A DNA stretch of 64,000 bases from Pseudothauera lacus (GTDB taxonomy: Bacteria; Pseudomonadota; Gammaproteobacteria; Burkholderiales; Rhodocyclaceae): NCBI RefSeq assembly GCF_003034845.1, contig NZ_PZKC01000002.1:124001-188000 (forward strand). The letters are read 5' to 3'. The translations under genes were made by a program, and so were the position numbers. Below the pieces are notes generated by a model. The model made no database searches. It worked only from the letters and a program-made list of their open reading frames with translations, and was not told the origin of the DNA. Each line of letters begins with the position of its first letter. Positions within the stretch are counted from its first letter, which is position 1. Of the stretch, positions 18,134 to 28,551 are shown one piece after another.

Positions 18134-20398
18134 TCATGCGGGGGTGCATTCGGCGCTGCGGGCGGCGGCGCAGCTGTCGGCCACGGCGTCGAGGAAATCC
18201 TGCCCCCAGCGGTGGATGTCATTGTGCTGGACGACGCCGAAGAGCTCGCGCAGGCGCGCTTCGGCCTCGGGGCGGTTCATGGCGATGCCCAGATAGAGCT
18301 TGTCGCGCAGATCCGCCGGATCGTGGGGGTTGGTCAGCACCGCGCCGTGCAGCTCGGCGGCCGCGCCGGCAAACTCCGACAGCACCAGCACGCCGCGCCC
18401 CTCGGTCAGCCCCTGCACGGCGACATATTCCTTGGCCACCAGGTTGAGGCCGTCGCGCAGCGGGGTGATCCACATCACGTCGGCCATTGCGTACCAGGCC
18501 ACCACCTCCTCGAAGGGCAGGGCGCGGAAGAAGAACTGCACCGGCGTCCACCCCACCCGCGAGAAGCGCCCGTTGAGGCGTCCCACGGCCTGCTCGATCT
18601 GCGTCTGCAGGGTGTCGTAAATGGTCATCTCGCGCGCCGCCGGCACACACACGGCGAGCAGGGAGACCTTGCCGAGCAGTTCGGGATGGCTGTCGAGCAG
18701 GGCCTCGAAAGCGCCCAGCTTCTCCAGCGTGCCCTTGGTGTAGTCGAGCCGCTCGACCGACAGGATGACGCGCTGGCCGGTGAGTTCGCTGCGCAGCGCG
18801 GCCATGCGCCCGGCGGTCTTGGGGTCGTCGAGGATCTGGCGCACGCGGCCGACGTCGAGGCCCACCGGGTGGGCACCGAGGCCGATGCGGCGGCCGTGTA
18901 CCTCGATGGCGGTGGTCATCTCGTCGAGTCCCACCGCACAGCCGTAGCTGAGAAAGCGCGGTGCGCAGTTGCGCGTCTCCAGCACCTTCACCGGCGCCAC
19001 GCCGCGCGCCACGTCGACGAAGTTCTCCGCCTGGCGCGGGATGTGGAAGCCGACGTAGTCGCACTGCAGCAGGCTGCCGACGATCTCGCGGCGCCACGGC
19101 AGGACGTTGAAGACGTCTGCGGAGGGGAAGTAGGTGTGGTGGAAGAAGGCGATCCTGAGATCCGGGCGCAGTTCGCGCAGGAAGGCCGGCGTCATCCACA
19201 GGTTGTAGTCGTGCAGCCACACCACCGCGCCCTCGGCCGCTTCCGCGGCGGTGCGCTCGGCAAACAGGCGGTTGACCTTGAGGAACACCGCCCAGTCCTC
19301 GTCGCGGAACACCGCGCGCTCCCAGAAGGTATGCAGCGTGGGCCAGAAGGCCTCCTTGGAAAAGCGCTTGTAGAACACGTCCACGTCGTCCTTGCTGAGC
19401 GGTACGCGTGCTGCCACGAGGTTGGGGAAGCGCTCGCGATCGACATCGGTGTGAATCTCGAAAGGGATCGCCTTCCTGGGGTCGTGGATCGACCACGCCA
19501 CCCAGGCGCCACGCCGGCCGTCGCCGAAGAAACCGAGCAGGGTGGGGATGATGCCGTTCGGCGAGGTCGGCCGCCGGCGCACCAGTCGGCCATCCTCGAA
19601 GGCCTCCTCGTAGGGCAGGCGGTGGTACACCATGACCAGCTCGGAGCGCCCGCGCGCCTCCATCGCGCGCAGCTCGGCATCCACTCCCTGGGGGCCGAGG
19701 AAGCCGAAATGGCCGATCGCCTCAAGGATGCCGCCACAGCCGGTATGCACGGAATGCAGCACCAGCGCGCGGTCGCGGGTGGCCTCCAGCAGCGCCGGCT
19801 CGGACTCGCCGACGCACACGCCCTTGAAGCCGACCTCGTACATCGACAGGTCGTTCAGGGTGTCGCCAGCCACCAGCACCTCGCCGGGATCGATGCCGAG
19901 GTGGGCGACCAGGGCACGCAGGGTGCTGCCCTTGTTGACGCCGCGCGGCAGGATGTCGAGGTACATGCCGGCGGAGAACAGCACCTCGCAGTCGAGCTGC
20001 GCGGCGACGCGGTGGATCTCCGGGCTCACCGCCTCGGCAGCGCAGAAGTACGAGCAGCGGCGCTGCTGCGGCACCTCCTGGCGCTCCAGGTCGGCGAAAG
20101 GCGCCATCGCGTCCGCGACCGCGCGTTCGCCGGGCCAGCGTGCCTCGATCTCGGTCTGCAGCGGCAGCACGGCCTGGCGGCTGTGGCCATCGACCACCGT
20201 GGCACCGACGTCGCAGATGATGTAGTCCGGCACCGGGATGGTCGGATCGGAAAGCAGCGGCAGCACCACCTCCAGGCCGCGTCCGGTGACGAACGCAAGG
20301 CTGATCTCGGGGTGGGCGTTGATGAGCTGGTAGAGGCGCTGGCGGTTTTCCGGATCGCCGGCGAGAAAGGTACCGTCCAGATCGGTTGCGAGCAGCAT
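18134..20398 (-). CDS. ggpPS: Fused glucosylglycerol-phosphate phosphatase/synthase
   Basis: 754 aa. Residues 1-250 are a HAD phosphatase with DLDGT at 6-10, TGR near 38-40 and GDTLND near 198. Residues about 265-740 are a GT20 retaining glycosyltransferase: VWLHDYNLW, SVERLDYTKGTLEKL and TPLRDGLNLVAKEYV. N-terminal phosphatase with C-terminal synthase is the order known for GgpPS of Stenotrophomonas rhizophila and relatives, which makes glucosylglycerol from ADP-glucose and glycerol-3-phosphate. Trehalose-phosphate synthase fusions usually have the reverse order. AGGAG precedes the ATG. A YcaD-like MFS gene lies 61 nt upstream on the same strand. The product is a compatible solute, so salt control is likely. 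Confidence 0.82.
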   Translation of the reverse strand: MLLATDLDGTFLAGDPENRQRLYQLINAHPEISLAFVTGRGLEVVLPLLSDPTIPVPDYIICDVGATVVDGHSRQAVLPLQTEIEARWPGERAVADAMAPFADLERQEVPQQRRCSYFCAAEAVSPEIHRVAAQLDCEVLFSAGMYLDILPRGVNKGSTLRALVAHLGIDPGEVLVAGDTLNDLSMYEVGFKGVCVGESEPALLEATRDRALVLHSVHTGCGGILEAIGHFGFLGPQGVDAELRAMEARGRSELVMVYHRLPYEEAFEDGRLVRRRPTSPNGIIPTLLGFFGDGRRGAWVAWSIHDPRKAIPFEIHTDVDRERFPNLVAARVPLSKDDVDVFYKRFSKEAFWPTLHTFWERAVFRDEDWAVFLKVNRLFAERTAAEAAEGAVVWLHDYNLWMTPAFLRELRPDLRIAFFHHTYFPSADVFNVLPWRREIVGSLLQCDYVGFHIPRQAENFVDVARGVAPVKVLETRNCAPRFLSYGCAVGLDEMTTAIEVHGRRIGLGAHPVGLDVGRVRQILDDPKTAGRMAALRSELTGQRVILSVERLDYTKGTLEKLGAFEALLDSHPELLGKVSLLAVCVPAAREMTIYDTLQTQIEQAVGRLNGRFSRVGWTPVQFFFRALPFEEVVAWYAMADVMWITPLRDGLNLVAKEYVAVQGLTEGRGVLVLSEFAGAAAELHGAVLTNPHDPADLRDKLYLGIAMNRPEAEARLRELFGVVQHNDIHRWGQDFLDAVADSCAAARSAECTPA

Positions 20399-20459
20399 GT
20401 GCGTTTCTCCTGTGATGCGTGAACGCCGACACGGATGCCGACAACGTGGGTGAGCGGGA

Positions 20460-21713
20460 TCAACGGGGCGCGGCGGTGGCCTCCGTGGCGGCGCTGTCCT
20501 CCGGGGTCATCATCTCCAGCGCCGCCGGCGAGGTGCGCAGCAGGGGCATGAAGTGCGCGGCCTCGTCGACGATCTCGTCGGCGCCGCGGCGCGAGCTGAG
20601 CGCGGCAAAGAGCGCTGCGGCGCCGAAGCAGACGCTGAAGTAGAGCGGCAGGGCGGCGGCGCCGAGCAGGCTCATCAGCATCCCGGCCAGAGCCGGGCCG
20701 AGCGCCGCCGCGGCACCGTGCAAGAGCAGCAGCGCGGCGTTGCCGGAAAGGATGTCCTCCTGGTGGAGGTGGTCGATGAGGTGGGCGACCACCACCGGAT
20801 ATACCGCGAAGGCCGCCGCCCCGAAGACCACCGCACCTGCCAGCACCGCCTTGCCGAAGCCGCCGAGGATGGCCATCAGCACGCCGCCGGTGGCAGCGAC
20901 GGCGCAGATCAGCGCCAGCGCGCGGCGGCGGTCGATGCTGTCGGAGAGGCGTCCGAAGGGCAGTTGCAGCAGCGCCCCGGCAAGAATGGCGAGGGTGATG
21001 AAGGTGGCCACGCCGGCTTCCTCCAGCCCCAGACGCCCCGCATATACCGCGCCCAGCCCCCAGAAGGCCCCCATCGCCAGCCCCGAGGCGAGGGCGCCGA
21101 AGATCGCCACCGGCGCGGCCTGCCACAGCCGCGACAGCGGCAGGCGCGGGGTGTCGCTCAGCGGCGGCGGAGGCAGGCGGGTGGCCATCACCGGCATCAC
21201 CGCGACGATGACGAAGATCGCCGCCACCGCAAACAGCGTGAATGCCGCCGGCGATGCCAGGTGGAGAAACTGCTGGGCGCCGGCCAGCGCGAACAGGTTC
21301 ACCGCCATGTATACCGCGAACACCTGCCCGCGCCGCGCCCCCGGCGCCTGGCTGTTGAGCCAGCTCTCGATCACCGTGTAGAAGCCCACCAGGGCAATGC
21401 CGGTGACCACCCGCAGCACCATCCACACCAGCGCATCGACGACCAGCACGTGCCCCAGCACACTGGCCGCCGCCGCTGCGGCGAAGAAGCCGAAGGCGCG
21501 CACATGGCCCATGCGGCGGATGAGGGCGGGGGCGACGAAGGTGCCGGCGAAGAAGCCGAGGAAATACGCCGAACCGATCAACCCGAGGGTCTGGTCGCTG
21601 TAGCCCTCCATGCTGCCGCGCAGGGCCAGCAGGGTGTTGAGCAGGCCGGTGCCGAGCAGCATCAGGGCGACGCCGGCGAGCAGGGCACCGATGGGGAGCA
21701 GCAGGGGCAACAT
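20460..21713 (-). CDS. MFS transporter, YcaD-like
   Basis: 417 aa from ATG 21713 (MLPLLLPIGALL) with GAGGAG about 11 nt before it. Twelve hydrophobic segments. Landmarks are GLIGSAYFLGFFAGTF, RRMGHVRAFGFFA, FYTVIESWLNSQAPGARRGQVFAVYM and PFGRLSDSIDRRRAL, which resemble E. coli YcaD. It precedes ggpPS in what looks like a two-gene operon. In Stenotrophomonas a ycaD gene neighbours ggpPS too. It may move glucosylglycerol or a precursor; substrate is inferred from context only. Confidence 0.8.
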   Translation of the reverse strand: MLPLLLPIGALLAGVALMLLGTGLLNTLLALRGSMEGYSDQTLGLIGSAYFLGFFAGTFVAPALIRRMGHVRAFGFFAAAAAASVLGHVLVVDALVWMVLRVVTGIALVGFYTVIESWLNSQAPGARRGQVFAVYMAVNLFALAGAQQFLHLASPAAFTLFAVAAIFVIVAVMPVMATRLPPPPLSDTPRLPLSRLWQAAPVAIFGALASGLAMGAFWGLGAVYAGRLGLEEAGVATFITLAILAGALLQLPFGRLSDSIDRRRALALICAVAATGGVLMAILGGFGKAVLAGAVVFGAAAFAVYPVVVAHLIDHLHQEDILSGNAALLLLHGAAAALGPALAGMLMSLLGAAALPLYFSVCFGAAALFAALSSRRGADEIVDEAAHFMPLLRTSPAALEMMTPEDSAATEATAAPR

Positions 21714-21767
21714 GCGGGGACGGACTCCTCGCCCGCGCGCCGCGGCGTGATCACGCGTGCAACGCAA

Positions 21768-21835
21768 GGCCCCGCAGGATCGCCACGGGGCCATGGGCTG
21801 ATATATTGGTGCAAATATTGTAACAGCAATGCCCG
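21768..21835. promoter_or_regulatory. Divergent control region of the ycaD-like/ggpPS and PACE genes
   Basis: A 7-bp inverted repeat, GGCCCCG (21768-21774) and CGGGGCC (21786-21792), lies next to an AT-rich stretch (about 21799-21830) that is unusual in this GC-rich DNA. On the minus strand TTGCTG and TATATC are spaced 18 nt apart in that stretch, which is a weak sigma-70 candidate for the ycaD-ggpPS operon. Confidence 0.3.
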
Positions 21836-21922
21836 CCCTGCCCAAGCTGGCGGCTCCCGCAGCGCTTGCTTCGGCGCGCGTTCCCTCCTATCGTTGGCGA
21901 TTGCCTTCCTGCTTCTCCGACC

Positions 21923-22381
21923 GTGTCCGCACCTGCGCCTAAGCTTCGTTCGTTCTGGGATCGCGTGCGCCAGATCAGCCTGTTCGAACTCGGCGGGCTG
22001 CTGCTGATCACCCCGCCCTTTGCGTGGCTGAGCGGCGTGCCGCTGGCCGAGTCGGTCGGCCTGCTGGCACTCATCGCCCTCATCGCGGCGCTGTGGAACG
22101 CCAGCTACAACACCGCCTTCGACTGGTTCGAGGGCCGCCTCACCGGCCGCACTGCCGATCGCCGCCCGGTGCGCCTGCGCGTGCTGCACGCCTTCGGTTT
22201 CGAGACCGGCCTGCTGCTGATGAGCCTGCCGGTGATCATGTGGTGGACCGGTATGGGCTGGGTGGAGGCGCTGCTCGCCGACATTGGCCTGGCGGCGGCC
22301 TACGTGGCCTATGCCTTCCTCTTCAATCTCACCTACGACCGCTACTTTCCGATTGCCGCGGATCCCCGCCATGCCGACTGA
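21923..22381 (+). CDS. PACE-family proton-coupled efflux protein
   Basis: 152 aa from GTG 21923 (a longer start at 21866 is possible). Two tandem bacterial transmembrane pair domains: [20 protein letters not shown] to [14 protein letters not shown], then [14 protein letters not shown] to NLTYDRYFP. Each begins with a conserved aromatic-acidic motif (LFE, FGFE). Four membrane helices in all. Characterised members (AceI) export chlorhexidine and other biocides or short diamines. The 3' end overlaps murB by 11 nt. Confidence 0.88.
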   Translation: MSAPAPKLRSFWDRVRQISLFELGGLLLITPPFAWLSGVPLAESVGLLALIALIAALWNASYNTAFDWFEGRLTGRTADRRPVRLRVLHAFGFETGLLLMSLPVIMWWTGMGWVEALLADIGLAAAYVAYAFLFNLTYDRYFPIAADPRHAD

Positions 22382-23405
22382 TGCCCTTCCCGCCGTGCAC
22401 AGCGACGTCGCTCTCGACGCCTTCAATACCTTCGGCCTGTCGGCGCGCGCGCAGCGCTACGTGGCGATCGACGACATCGCCGCGCTGCAGGCGCTGATCG
22501 GCAGCCCGCAGTGGCCCGCTGCGGACCGCCGGCTGGTGCTGGGCGGGGGCAGCAACCTCATCTTCGCGGGCGACTATCCCGGTCTGGTGGTGCACGTGGC
22601 CTTGCGCGGGCGCCGCCTGTGTGGCGAGGACGACGGCGCCTGGTGGGTGGAGGCGGCTGCGGGTGAGCCGTGGCACGACTTCGTGCGCTGGACGCTGGCG
22701 CAGGGCTGGCCGGGGCTGGAGAACCTGTCGCTGATTCCCGGCACCGTCGGTGCGGCGCCGGTACAGAACATCGGCGCCTACGGAGTGGAGCTGGCGGCGC
22801 ACTGCGATACGGTGGAAGCGGTCGATCTCGACAGCGCGACGCTGCGCCGCTTCACTGCGCAGGAGTGCGCCTTCGCCTACCGCGACAGTGTGTTCCGCCG
22901 CCAGCCCGGGCGCTGGCTGATCACCGCGGTGCGCTTTCGTCTGCCGCGGTGCTGGCAGCCCGCGCTGGGCTACCCCGAACTGGCGCGCGAAGTGGCCGCG
23001 CGCGGGTGGGCGGCGCCGACGCCGACCCAGGTCTCCGACGCGGTGATCGCCATCCGCCAGCGCAAGCTGCCCGACCCTGCGCAGCTCGGCAACGCCGGCA
23101 GCTTCTTCAAGAATCCGCTCGTCGATGGCGCCCGCTTTGCCGCCCTGCATGCGCAGTGGCCGGCCCTGCCGCACTACCCGCAGGCCGACGGCCAGATCAA
23201 GCTCGCCGCCGGCTGGCTGATCGAGCAGTGCGGCTGGAAGGGGCGCCGTGACGGCGCCGTGGGCTGCCATGCCGGGCAGGCGCTGGTGCTGGTCAACCAT
23301 GGCGGCGCCCGTGGCGAGGACGTGCGCCGGGTGGCGGCGGCGATCCGCGCCGACGTCGCGGCGCGCTTCGGCGTAGAGCTGGAAGTGGAACCGGTATTCG
23401 CATAG
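22371..23405 (+). CDS. murB: UDP-N-acetylenolpyruvoylglucosamine reductase MurB
   Basis: 344 aa from ATG 22371 (MPTDALPAV). Type I Mur[32 protein letters not shown] (FAD), [38 protein letters not shown] with the catalytic Ser, and a final E region [14 protein letters not shown]. It reduces UDP-GlcNAc-enolpyruvate to UDP-MurNAc with NADPH in the cytoplasm. The length is that of E. coli MurB. Its start overlaps the end of the PACE gene. Confidence 0.95.
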   Translation: MPTDALPAVHSDVALDAFNTFGLSARAQRYVAIDDIAALQALIGSPQWPAADRRLVLGGGSNLIFAGDYPGLVVHVALRGRRLCGEDDGAWWVEAAAGEPWHDFVRWTLAQGWPGLENLSLIPGTVGAAPVQNIGAYGVELAAHCDTVEAVDLDSATLRRFTAQECAFAYRDSVFRRQPGRWLITAVRFRLPRCWQPALGYPELAREVAARGWAAPTPTQVSDAVIAIRQRKLPDPAQLGNAGSFFKNPLVDGARFAALHAQWPALPHYPQADGQIKLAAGWLIEQCGWKGRRDGAVGCHAGQALVLVNHGGARGEDVRRVAAAIRADVAARFGVELEVEPVFA

Positions 23406-23477
23406 GGCATGCTAAGATCGCAGGTCATGTGGCGGCGCTCCAGGCCGCCTTGCCGTACTCAATGCGGAGAACTTGTG

Positions 23478-24131
23478 ATGCCCATCAATTCCTCCCGGGC
23501 CTGGTTCAATGGTGTACGTACCTTGTCGGCGGCGTTCCTGCTCGCCGGCAGTGTCATGGCTCACGGTGCCGGCGAGGCCGCCGACCTGGTCAGCCGTGCG
23601 GCGGCCGATCCGGCGCTGCGCCAGACCCTGGTCGCCGAAGGCGCCAAGGCTGCCTTCTTCTGCGCCAACTGCCACGGCGAGGCCGGCATCAGTCGCTTCG
23701 GCAACGTGCCCAACCTGGCCGGCCAGCATCCGCAGTACGTCCTCACCCAGATCGAGGCCTTCCTTTCCGGCGAACGCAAGGATGCCTTCATGGAAGGCCT
23801 GATGCGCGTGCTCAACGAGCGTGAGAAGGCCGCCATCGCCCTCATGTACGCCGCCCAGAACGTGCCGCCGGCCACCGCGCCGGGGCCGCGCACCGCCCAG
23901 GGTGCGCAGCTGTTCGGAATGTACTGCGCGCGCTGCCACCAGGAAGATGCCCACGGCGGCAAGGATTTCCCGCGCCTCGCCGGTCAGCAGCCGGAGTACA
24001 TCCGCATCAGCCTGCGGCGCTACCTGACCATGTCCGGCGAGCGCTTCTACCCGCCGATGACCGCCGCGGTGTCACAGCTCGGGCGCGACAACATCGAGCT
24101 GATGGCGGAATACCTCTCCAGCCTGCCCTGA
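23478..24131 (+). CDS. Dihaem cytochrome c4-like protein
   Basis: 217 aa. Signal peptide MPINSSRAWFNGVRTLSAAFLLAGSVMAHG, cut near residue 30. Two haem sites, CANCH (62-66) and CARCH (150-154), in two similar domains each with an N-P-LAGQ-P-Y-Q/R motif (NLAGQHPQYVLTQ, RLAGQQPEYIRIS). Methionines M110 and those near PPMTAAV are candidate axial ligands. This is the cytochrome c4/c553 class, carrying electrons in the periplasm to terminal oxidases or reductases. GGAGA precedes the ATG by 9 nt. Confidence 0.9.
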   Translation: MPINSSRAWFNGVRTLSAAFLLAGSVMAHGAGEAADLVSRAAADPALRQTLVAEGAKAAFFCANCHGEAGISRFGNVPNLAGQHPQYVLTQIEAFLSGERKDAFMEGLMRVLNEREKAAIALMYAAQNVPPATAPGPRTAQGAQLFGMYCARCHQEDAHGGKDFPRLAGQQPEYIRISLRRYLTMSGERFYPPMTAAVSQLGRDNIELMAEYLSSLP

Positions 24132-24153
24132 GCCCCTGCGCGCTTCTGCTGCC

Positions 24154-24510
24154 ATGGAAGACGACATCCAGCGCCGCGGCGTGACCGCCCGTTACGCCGA
24201 CTCCACCACCCACGCCGGGGTGGTGTACACCGTCGAGGTGCCGGCGAGCGCGGACACCGACATCCGCACCCAGACCGCCGAGACCCTTGCCGGCCTCGAG
24301 CGCCTGCTCGCCGAGGCCGGCAGCGCCAAGTCGCGCATCCTGATGGCCACCATCTACCTCGTCGACATGGCCGACTATGACGGCATGAACGAGGTCTGGG
24401 ACGCCTGGCTGCCCCCCGGCTGTGCCCCCGCGCGGGCCTGCGTACGGGTGGCGGGGTTGGCGCGCCCGGGCTGGCGGGTGGAGATCGCCCTCACCGCAGC
24501 CCGCCTCTGA
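24154..24510 (+). CDS. RidA-family enamine/imine deaminase
   Basis: 118 aa. YjgF/RidA trimer fold: THAGVVYTVEVP, IRTQTAETLAGLERLLAEAGSAKSRILMATIYLVDMADYDGMNEVWDAWLP and ARACVRVAGLARPGWRVEIALTAA. The Arg in ARACVRV sits where active RidA has its catalytic Arg (R105 in Salmonella). It would hydrolyse reactive 2-aminoacrylate-type intermediates. It lies 22 nt past the cytochrome gene. Confidence 0.88.
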   Translation: MEDDIQRRGVTARYADSTTHAGVVYTVEVPASADTDIRTQTAETLAGLERLLAEAGSAKSRILMATIYLVDMADYDGMNEVWDAWLPPGCAPARACVRVAGLARPGWRVEIALTAARL

Positions 24511-24631
24511 GTCCGTTTGCTGCAGGTGCACATTTGTCCCTGCGCGTCATAAGGTCTTGATTTGTGCTGCGTGTTGCACTGCGCTTGGTTAGAATCACAG
24601 GTTCCCCTGCAGCAGTAAGCCCGGTGCGCCA

Positions 24632-27600
24632 ATGACCCAACGCCTGCGAGAAATCCCCTACAACTACACGTCGTTCTCGGATCGCGAGATCGTCATCCGC
24701 CTGCTCGGCGCGGAAGCCTGGGGGGTGCTTGACGAGTTGCGCGGCGAGCGCGTCACCGGCCGTTCGGCGCGCATGCTCTACGAGGTGCTCGGCGACATCT
24801 GGGTGGTGCGCCGCAATCCCTACCTCGAAGACGACCTGCTGGCCAGTCGCGAGCGCCGCGAGGCGCTCATCGGCGCCCTCAACCACCGCGTCAGCGAGGT
24901 CGAGAAACGCCGCCAGGGCAACGAGCGCGTCGCCCTGCTGATCGCCCGTGCCCGCGAGGCGGTGGCCGACTTCGAACACTGGTTCGCCGACACCGCGCGC
25001 CGCCGCAAGGCCGTGGCACGCGCGCTGGGGCGCCATACGCGCCGTGACAACATCTGCTTCGACGGCCACGCGCGCGTCTCCCATGTCACCGACGCCACCG
25101 ACTGGCGGGTGGAGTACCCCTTCGTCGTCCTCTACCCGGACACCGAGGAGGAGATGGCGCCGCTCGTGCGTGCCTGTATCGAGCAGGGCCTGACCATCAT
25201 CCCGCGTGGCGGTGGCACCGGCTACACCGGCGGCGCGGTGCCGCTGGATGCGCGCTCGGTGGTGATCAACACCGAGAAGCTGATCGCCATCGGCGGCGTC
25301 GAAGAGATGGTGCTGCCCGACGCCGACGGCAAGCCGATGGCCTCGCCCTATGCCACCATCCGCACCGGTGCCGGCGTGGTCACCGAGCGCGTCGCCGAAG
25401 CGGCCAGTGCCGCCGGGCGGGTGTTCGCCGTCGATCCGACCTCGGCGAGCGCGTCCTGTGTGGGCGGCAACATCGCCATGAACGCCGGCGGCAAGAAGGC
25501 CGTGCTGTGGGGTACCGCGCTGGACAACCTGGCGTGGTGGAAGATGGTCACGCCGGACGGCAACTGGCTGGAGGTCGAACGCCTCGACCACAATTTCGGC
25601 AAGATCCACGAGCAGCACATCGCGCGCTTCCGCCTGCGCCGCTTCGACGGCCTCAGCTACGCCCCGCTGGGTGAGGAAGTCCTCTCCATGCCGGGCGCGC
25701 ACTGCCGCAAGGATGGCCTCGGCAAGGACGTCACCGACAAGTTCCTCGGTGGCATCCCCGGGGTGCAGAAGGAAGGCACCGACGGCCTCATCGTCGCCGC
25801 GCGCTGGGTGCTGCACAAGATGCCGCCGGTCACCCGCACGGTGTGCCTGGAGTTCTTCGGCCAGGTGCGCGAGGCGGTGCCGGCGATCGTCGAGATCACC
25901 GACTACTTCAAGCCTGGCGGTGCCGGCAACAGCGCCGGTGTGCTCCTCGCCGGCCTCGAACACCTCGACGAACGCTATGTGAACGCGGTCGGTTACACCA
26001 CCAAGGCGAAGCGCCACGGCCGCCCCAAGATGGTGCTCATCGGCGACATCGTCGGCTTCGACGAGGACGCGGTGATGACGGCCGCCTCCGAGGTCGTGCG
26101 CATGACCAACGTGCGCGGTTCGGAGGGCTTCATCGCGGTCAGCCCCGAGCAGCGCAAGCGCTTCTGGATGGAACGCAGCCGCACCGCGGCGATCTCGCGC
26201 CACACCAACGCCTTCAAGATCAACGAGGACGTGGTCATCCCGCTGCCGCGCATGGGCGAGTACTGCGACGGCATCGAGCGCATCAACATCGAGCTGTCGA
26301 TCCACAACAAGCTGCAGCTCTGTGACGCGCTGGCGGAGTTCCTGCGTGGCGCGCTGCCGCTCGACCAGGGTGATGCCGGCATTGACCGCGACGTCATCAT
26401 CGGCGACCGCCGCGAGGCCGCGCTGGCCTACGTGGACAGCGTGCGCGCGCGCTGGCAGTGGCTGCTCGACAGCCTCGACCTGCCGCTCGCCGAGGCCGAG
26501 GCGCGCTTCGCCGAGTTCGGCATCGTCGCCGGCGAGCTCACCAACCGCGCCGCCGAACCGCGGCTCTTCCACCGCCTGCAGGACTACTCCATCCGCGTGT
26601 CGTGGAAGGCCGAGCTCAAGCCGCGCGTGGACAAGATCTTCGAGGGCGTGGTGTTCGCCCCGGTGCTCGAACGCGTCGCCGCGATCCACAAGGAAGTGTT
26701 GCGCGGGCGCGTCTTCGTCGCCCTCCACATGCACGCCGGCGACGGCAACGTGCATACCAACATCCCGGTCAACTCCGACCACTACGAGATGCTGCAGACC
26801 GCCAACCGCGCGGTGGACCGCATCATGGCGCTGGCGCGCAGCCTCGACGGGGTGATCTCCGGCGAGCACGGCATCGGCATCACCAAGCTCGACTACCTTA
26901 CCGACGAGGAAATGGCGAGCTTCTGGGCCTACAAGCAGAAGGTCGATCCCGAGGGCCGCTTCAACCGCGGCAAGCTGATGAAGGGCGGCAATCTCGACAA
27001 TGCCTACACCCCCAGCTTCAACCTGATGGGGCACGAATCGCTGATCATGGAGCAATCCGAGATCGGCGAGATCGCCCATGACATCAAGGACTGCCTGCGC
27101 TGCGGCAAGTGCAAGCCGGTGTGCTCCACCCACGTGCCGCGCGCCAACCTGCTCTACAGCCCGCGCAACAAGATCCTCAGCACCTCGCTGCTGATCGAGG
27201 CCATGCTCTACGAAGAGCAGACCCGCCGCGGCGTCTCGCTCGCCCACTGGGCGGAGTTCGAGGACGTCGCCGATCACTGCACGGTGTGCCACAAGTGCGA
27301 GAAGCCCTGCCCGGTGGACATCGACTTCGGCGACGTGTCGATCAAGATGCGCAACCTGCTCAGGAAGCAGGGCAAGAAGTCCTTCAACCCCGGCAAGGCC
27401 GCGGCGATGGCCTTCCTCACCATCCGCGATCCGGCCACCATCAAGCTGATCCGCAAGGGCATGATCGAGTGGGGTTACAAGGCCCAGCGCCTCGGCCACA
27501 AGGTCGGCAAGGCGCTCGGCCTGGTGCAGCCCCAGCTCAAGGCTCCGCCGGCCACCCTCGGCAAGGCGACGCTGAAGGCGCAGGTGATCCACTTCATCAA

Positions 27601-28501
27601 CAAGCCCATGCCGGGCAACCTGCCCAAGAAGACCAGCCGCGCGCTGCTCGACATCGAGGACGACAAGGTCATCCCGGTGATTCGCGACCCGCTCAAGACC
27701 AGCAGCGAATCGGAGGCGGTGTTCTACTTCCCCGGCTGCGGCTCGGAGCGGCTGTTCAGCCAGGTCGGCCTGGCCACCCAGGCCATGCTCTATCAGGTCG
27801 GCGCGCAGACCGTGCTGCCCCCCGGCTACCTGTGCTGCGGCTATCCGCAGACCGCCGCGGGGGAAGAGGCCAAGGGGCAGAAGATCACCACCGACAACCG
27901 CGTGCTCTTCCACCGCGTCGCCAACACGCTCAACTATCTCGACATCAAGACGGTGATCGTGTCCTGCGGCACCTGCATGGATCAGCTGCAGAAGTACGAG
28001 TTCGAGAAGATCTTCCCCGGCTGCCGCCTGCTCGACATCCACGAGTACCTGATGGAGAAGGGCGTCAGGCTCGAAGGTGTGCAGGGCGTGAAGTACATGT
28101 ACCACGAGCCCTGCCACACGCCGATGAAGCAGTATCAGGGCATCAAGGTGGCCAATGAGCTGATGGGCACGCGCGTCGACCTCTCCGACCGCTGCTGCGG
28201 CGAATCCGGCACCCTGGCGGTGGCTCGCCCGGACATCTCCACCCAGGTGCGCTTCCGCAAGCAGGAAGAGATCGAGAAGGGCGCGGCGGCGCTGCGCGGC
28301 GACGATACCGATGCCAGGGTGAAGATCCTCACCTCCTGCCCGTCCTGCCTGCAGGGCATGCACCGTTACGCGAACGATGGCGGCGGCGTGGAGCCGGACT
28401 ACATCGTCGTCGAACTCGCCCGCCACCTGCTCGGCGAGAACTGGCTGCCTGAATACGTCGCACGCGCCAATAACGGCGGCATCGAGCGCGTGCTGCTGTA
28501 A
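24632..28501 (+). CDS. Giant FAD/Fe-S oxidoreductase with DUF3683 N-terminal domain
   Basis: 1289 aa, cytoplasmic, no membrane segment. Order: DUF3683 domain (about 1-130), FAD-binding PCMH domain (about 150-380, with [17 protein letters not shown]), FAD-oxidase C domain (about 500-790, [16 protein letters not shown] and [15 protein letters not shown]), two 4Fe-4S sites ([11 protein letters not shown] and [12 protein letters not shown], about 820-895), and a CCG-type heterodisulfide-reductase-like tail ([42 protein letters not shown]). In effect GlcD and GlcF/LldE-like parts are joined in one chain. It probably oxidises a 2-hydroxyacid such as D-lactate and passes electrons to the quinone pool; substrate is inferred. 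The gene stands alone. Confidence 0.88.
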   Translation: MTQRLREIPYNYTSFSDREIVIRLLGAEAWGVLDELRGERVTGRSARMLYEVLGDIWVVRRNPYLEDDLLASRERREALIGALNHRVSEVEKRRQGNERVALLIARAREAVADFEHWFADTARRRKAVARALGRHTRRDNICFDGHARVSHVTDATDWRVEYPFVVLYPDTEEEMAPLVRACIEQGLTIIPRGGGTGYTGGAVPLDARSVVINTEKLIAIGGVEEMVLPDADGKPMASPYATIRTGAGVVTERVAEAASAAGRVFAVDPTSASASCVGGNIAMNAGGKKAVLWGTALDNLAWWKMVTPDGNWLEVERLDHNFGKIHEQHIARFRLRRFDGLSYAPLGEEVLSMPGAHCRKDGLGKDVTDKFLGGIPGVQKEGTDGLIVAARWVLHKMPPVTRTVCLEFFGQVREAVPAIVEITDYFKPGGAGNSAGVLLAGLEHLDERYVNAVGYTTKAKRHGRPKMVLIGDIVGFDEDAVMTAASEVVRMTNVRGSEGFIAVSPEQRKRFWMERSRTAAISRHTNAFKINEDVVIPLPRMGEYCDGIERINIELSIHNKLQLCDALAEFLRGALPLDQGDAGIDRDVIIGDRREAALAYVDSVRARWQWLLDSLDLPLAEAEARFAEFGIVAGELTNRAAEPRLFHRLQDYSIRVSWKAELKPRVDKIFEGVVFAPVLERVAAIHKEVLRGRVFVALHMHAGDGNVHTNIPVNSDHYEMLQTANRAVDRIMALARSLDGVISGEHGIGITKLDYLTDEEMASFWAYKQKVDPEGRFNRGKLMKGGNLDNAYTPSFNLMGHESLIMEQSEIGEIAHDIKDCLRCGKCKPVCSTHVPRANLLYSPRNKILSTSLLIEAMLYEEQTRRGVSLAHWAEFEDVADHCTVCHKCEKPCPVDIDFGDVSIKMRNLLRKQGKKSFNPGKAAAMAFLTIRDPATIKLIRKGMIEWGYKAQRLGHKVGKALGLVQPQLKAPPATLGKATLKAQVIHFINKPMPGNLPKKTSRALLDIEDDKVIPVIRDPLKTSSESEAVFYFPGCGSERLFSQVGLATQAMLYQVGAQTVLPPGYLCCGYPQTAAGEEAKGQKITTDNRVLFHRVANTLNYLDIKTVIVSCGTCMDQLQKYEFEKIFPGCRLLDIHEYLMEKGVRLEGVQGVKYMYHEPCHTPMKQYQGIKVANELMGTRVDLSDRCCGESGTLAVARPDISTQVRFRKQEEIEKGAAALRGDDTDARVKILTSCPSCLQGMHRYANDGGGVEPDYIVVELARHLLGENWLPEYVARANNGGIERVLL

Positions 28502-28514
28502 GGGGAGGGCATGC

Positions 28515-28538
28515 GCTCCCGGGCTGCGGCCCGGGAGC
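28515..28538. terminator. GC-rich hairpin between convergent genes
   Basis: GCTCCCGGGC (28515-28524) and GCCCGGGAGC (28529-28538) form a perfect 10-bp stem with a TGCG loop. It sits between the stop codons of the FAD oxidoreductase (28501) and the sirtuin (28552), so it can serve both strands. No T-tract follows. Confidence 0.65.
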
Positions 28539-28551
28539 ATTGCGGCGCCGT

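Noticed and set aside
18134-20398. The fused enzyme as trehalose-6-phosphate synthase/phosphatase
   Set aside because: In trehalose fusions the synthase usually comes first. Here the phosphatase is N-terminal and a ycaD-like gene is adjacent, which fits glucosylglycerol synthesis better. An enzyme assay would settle it.
24560-24631. A sigma-70 promoter for the FAD/Fe-S oxidoreductase
   Set aside because: TTGCAC and TAGAAT are present but only about 11 nt apart, too close for a working promoter.
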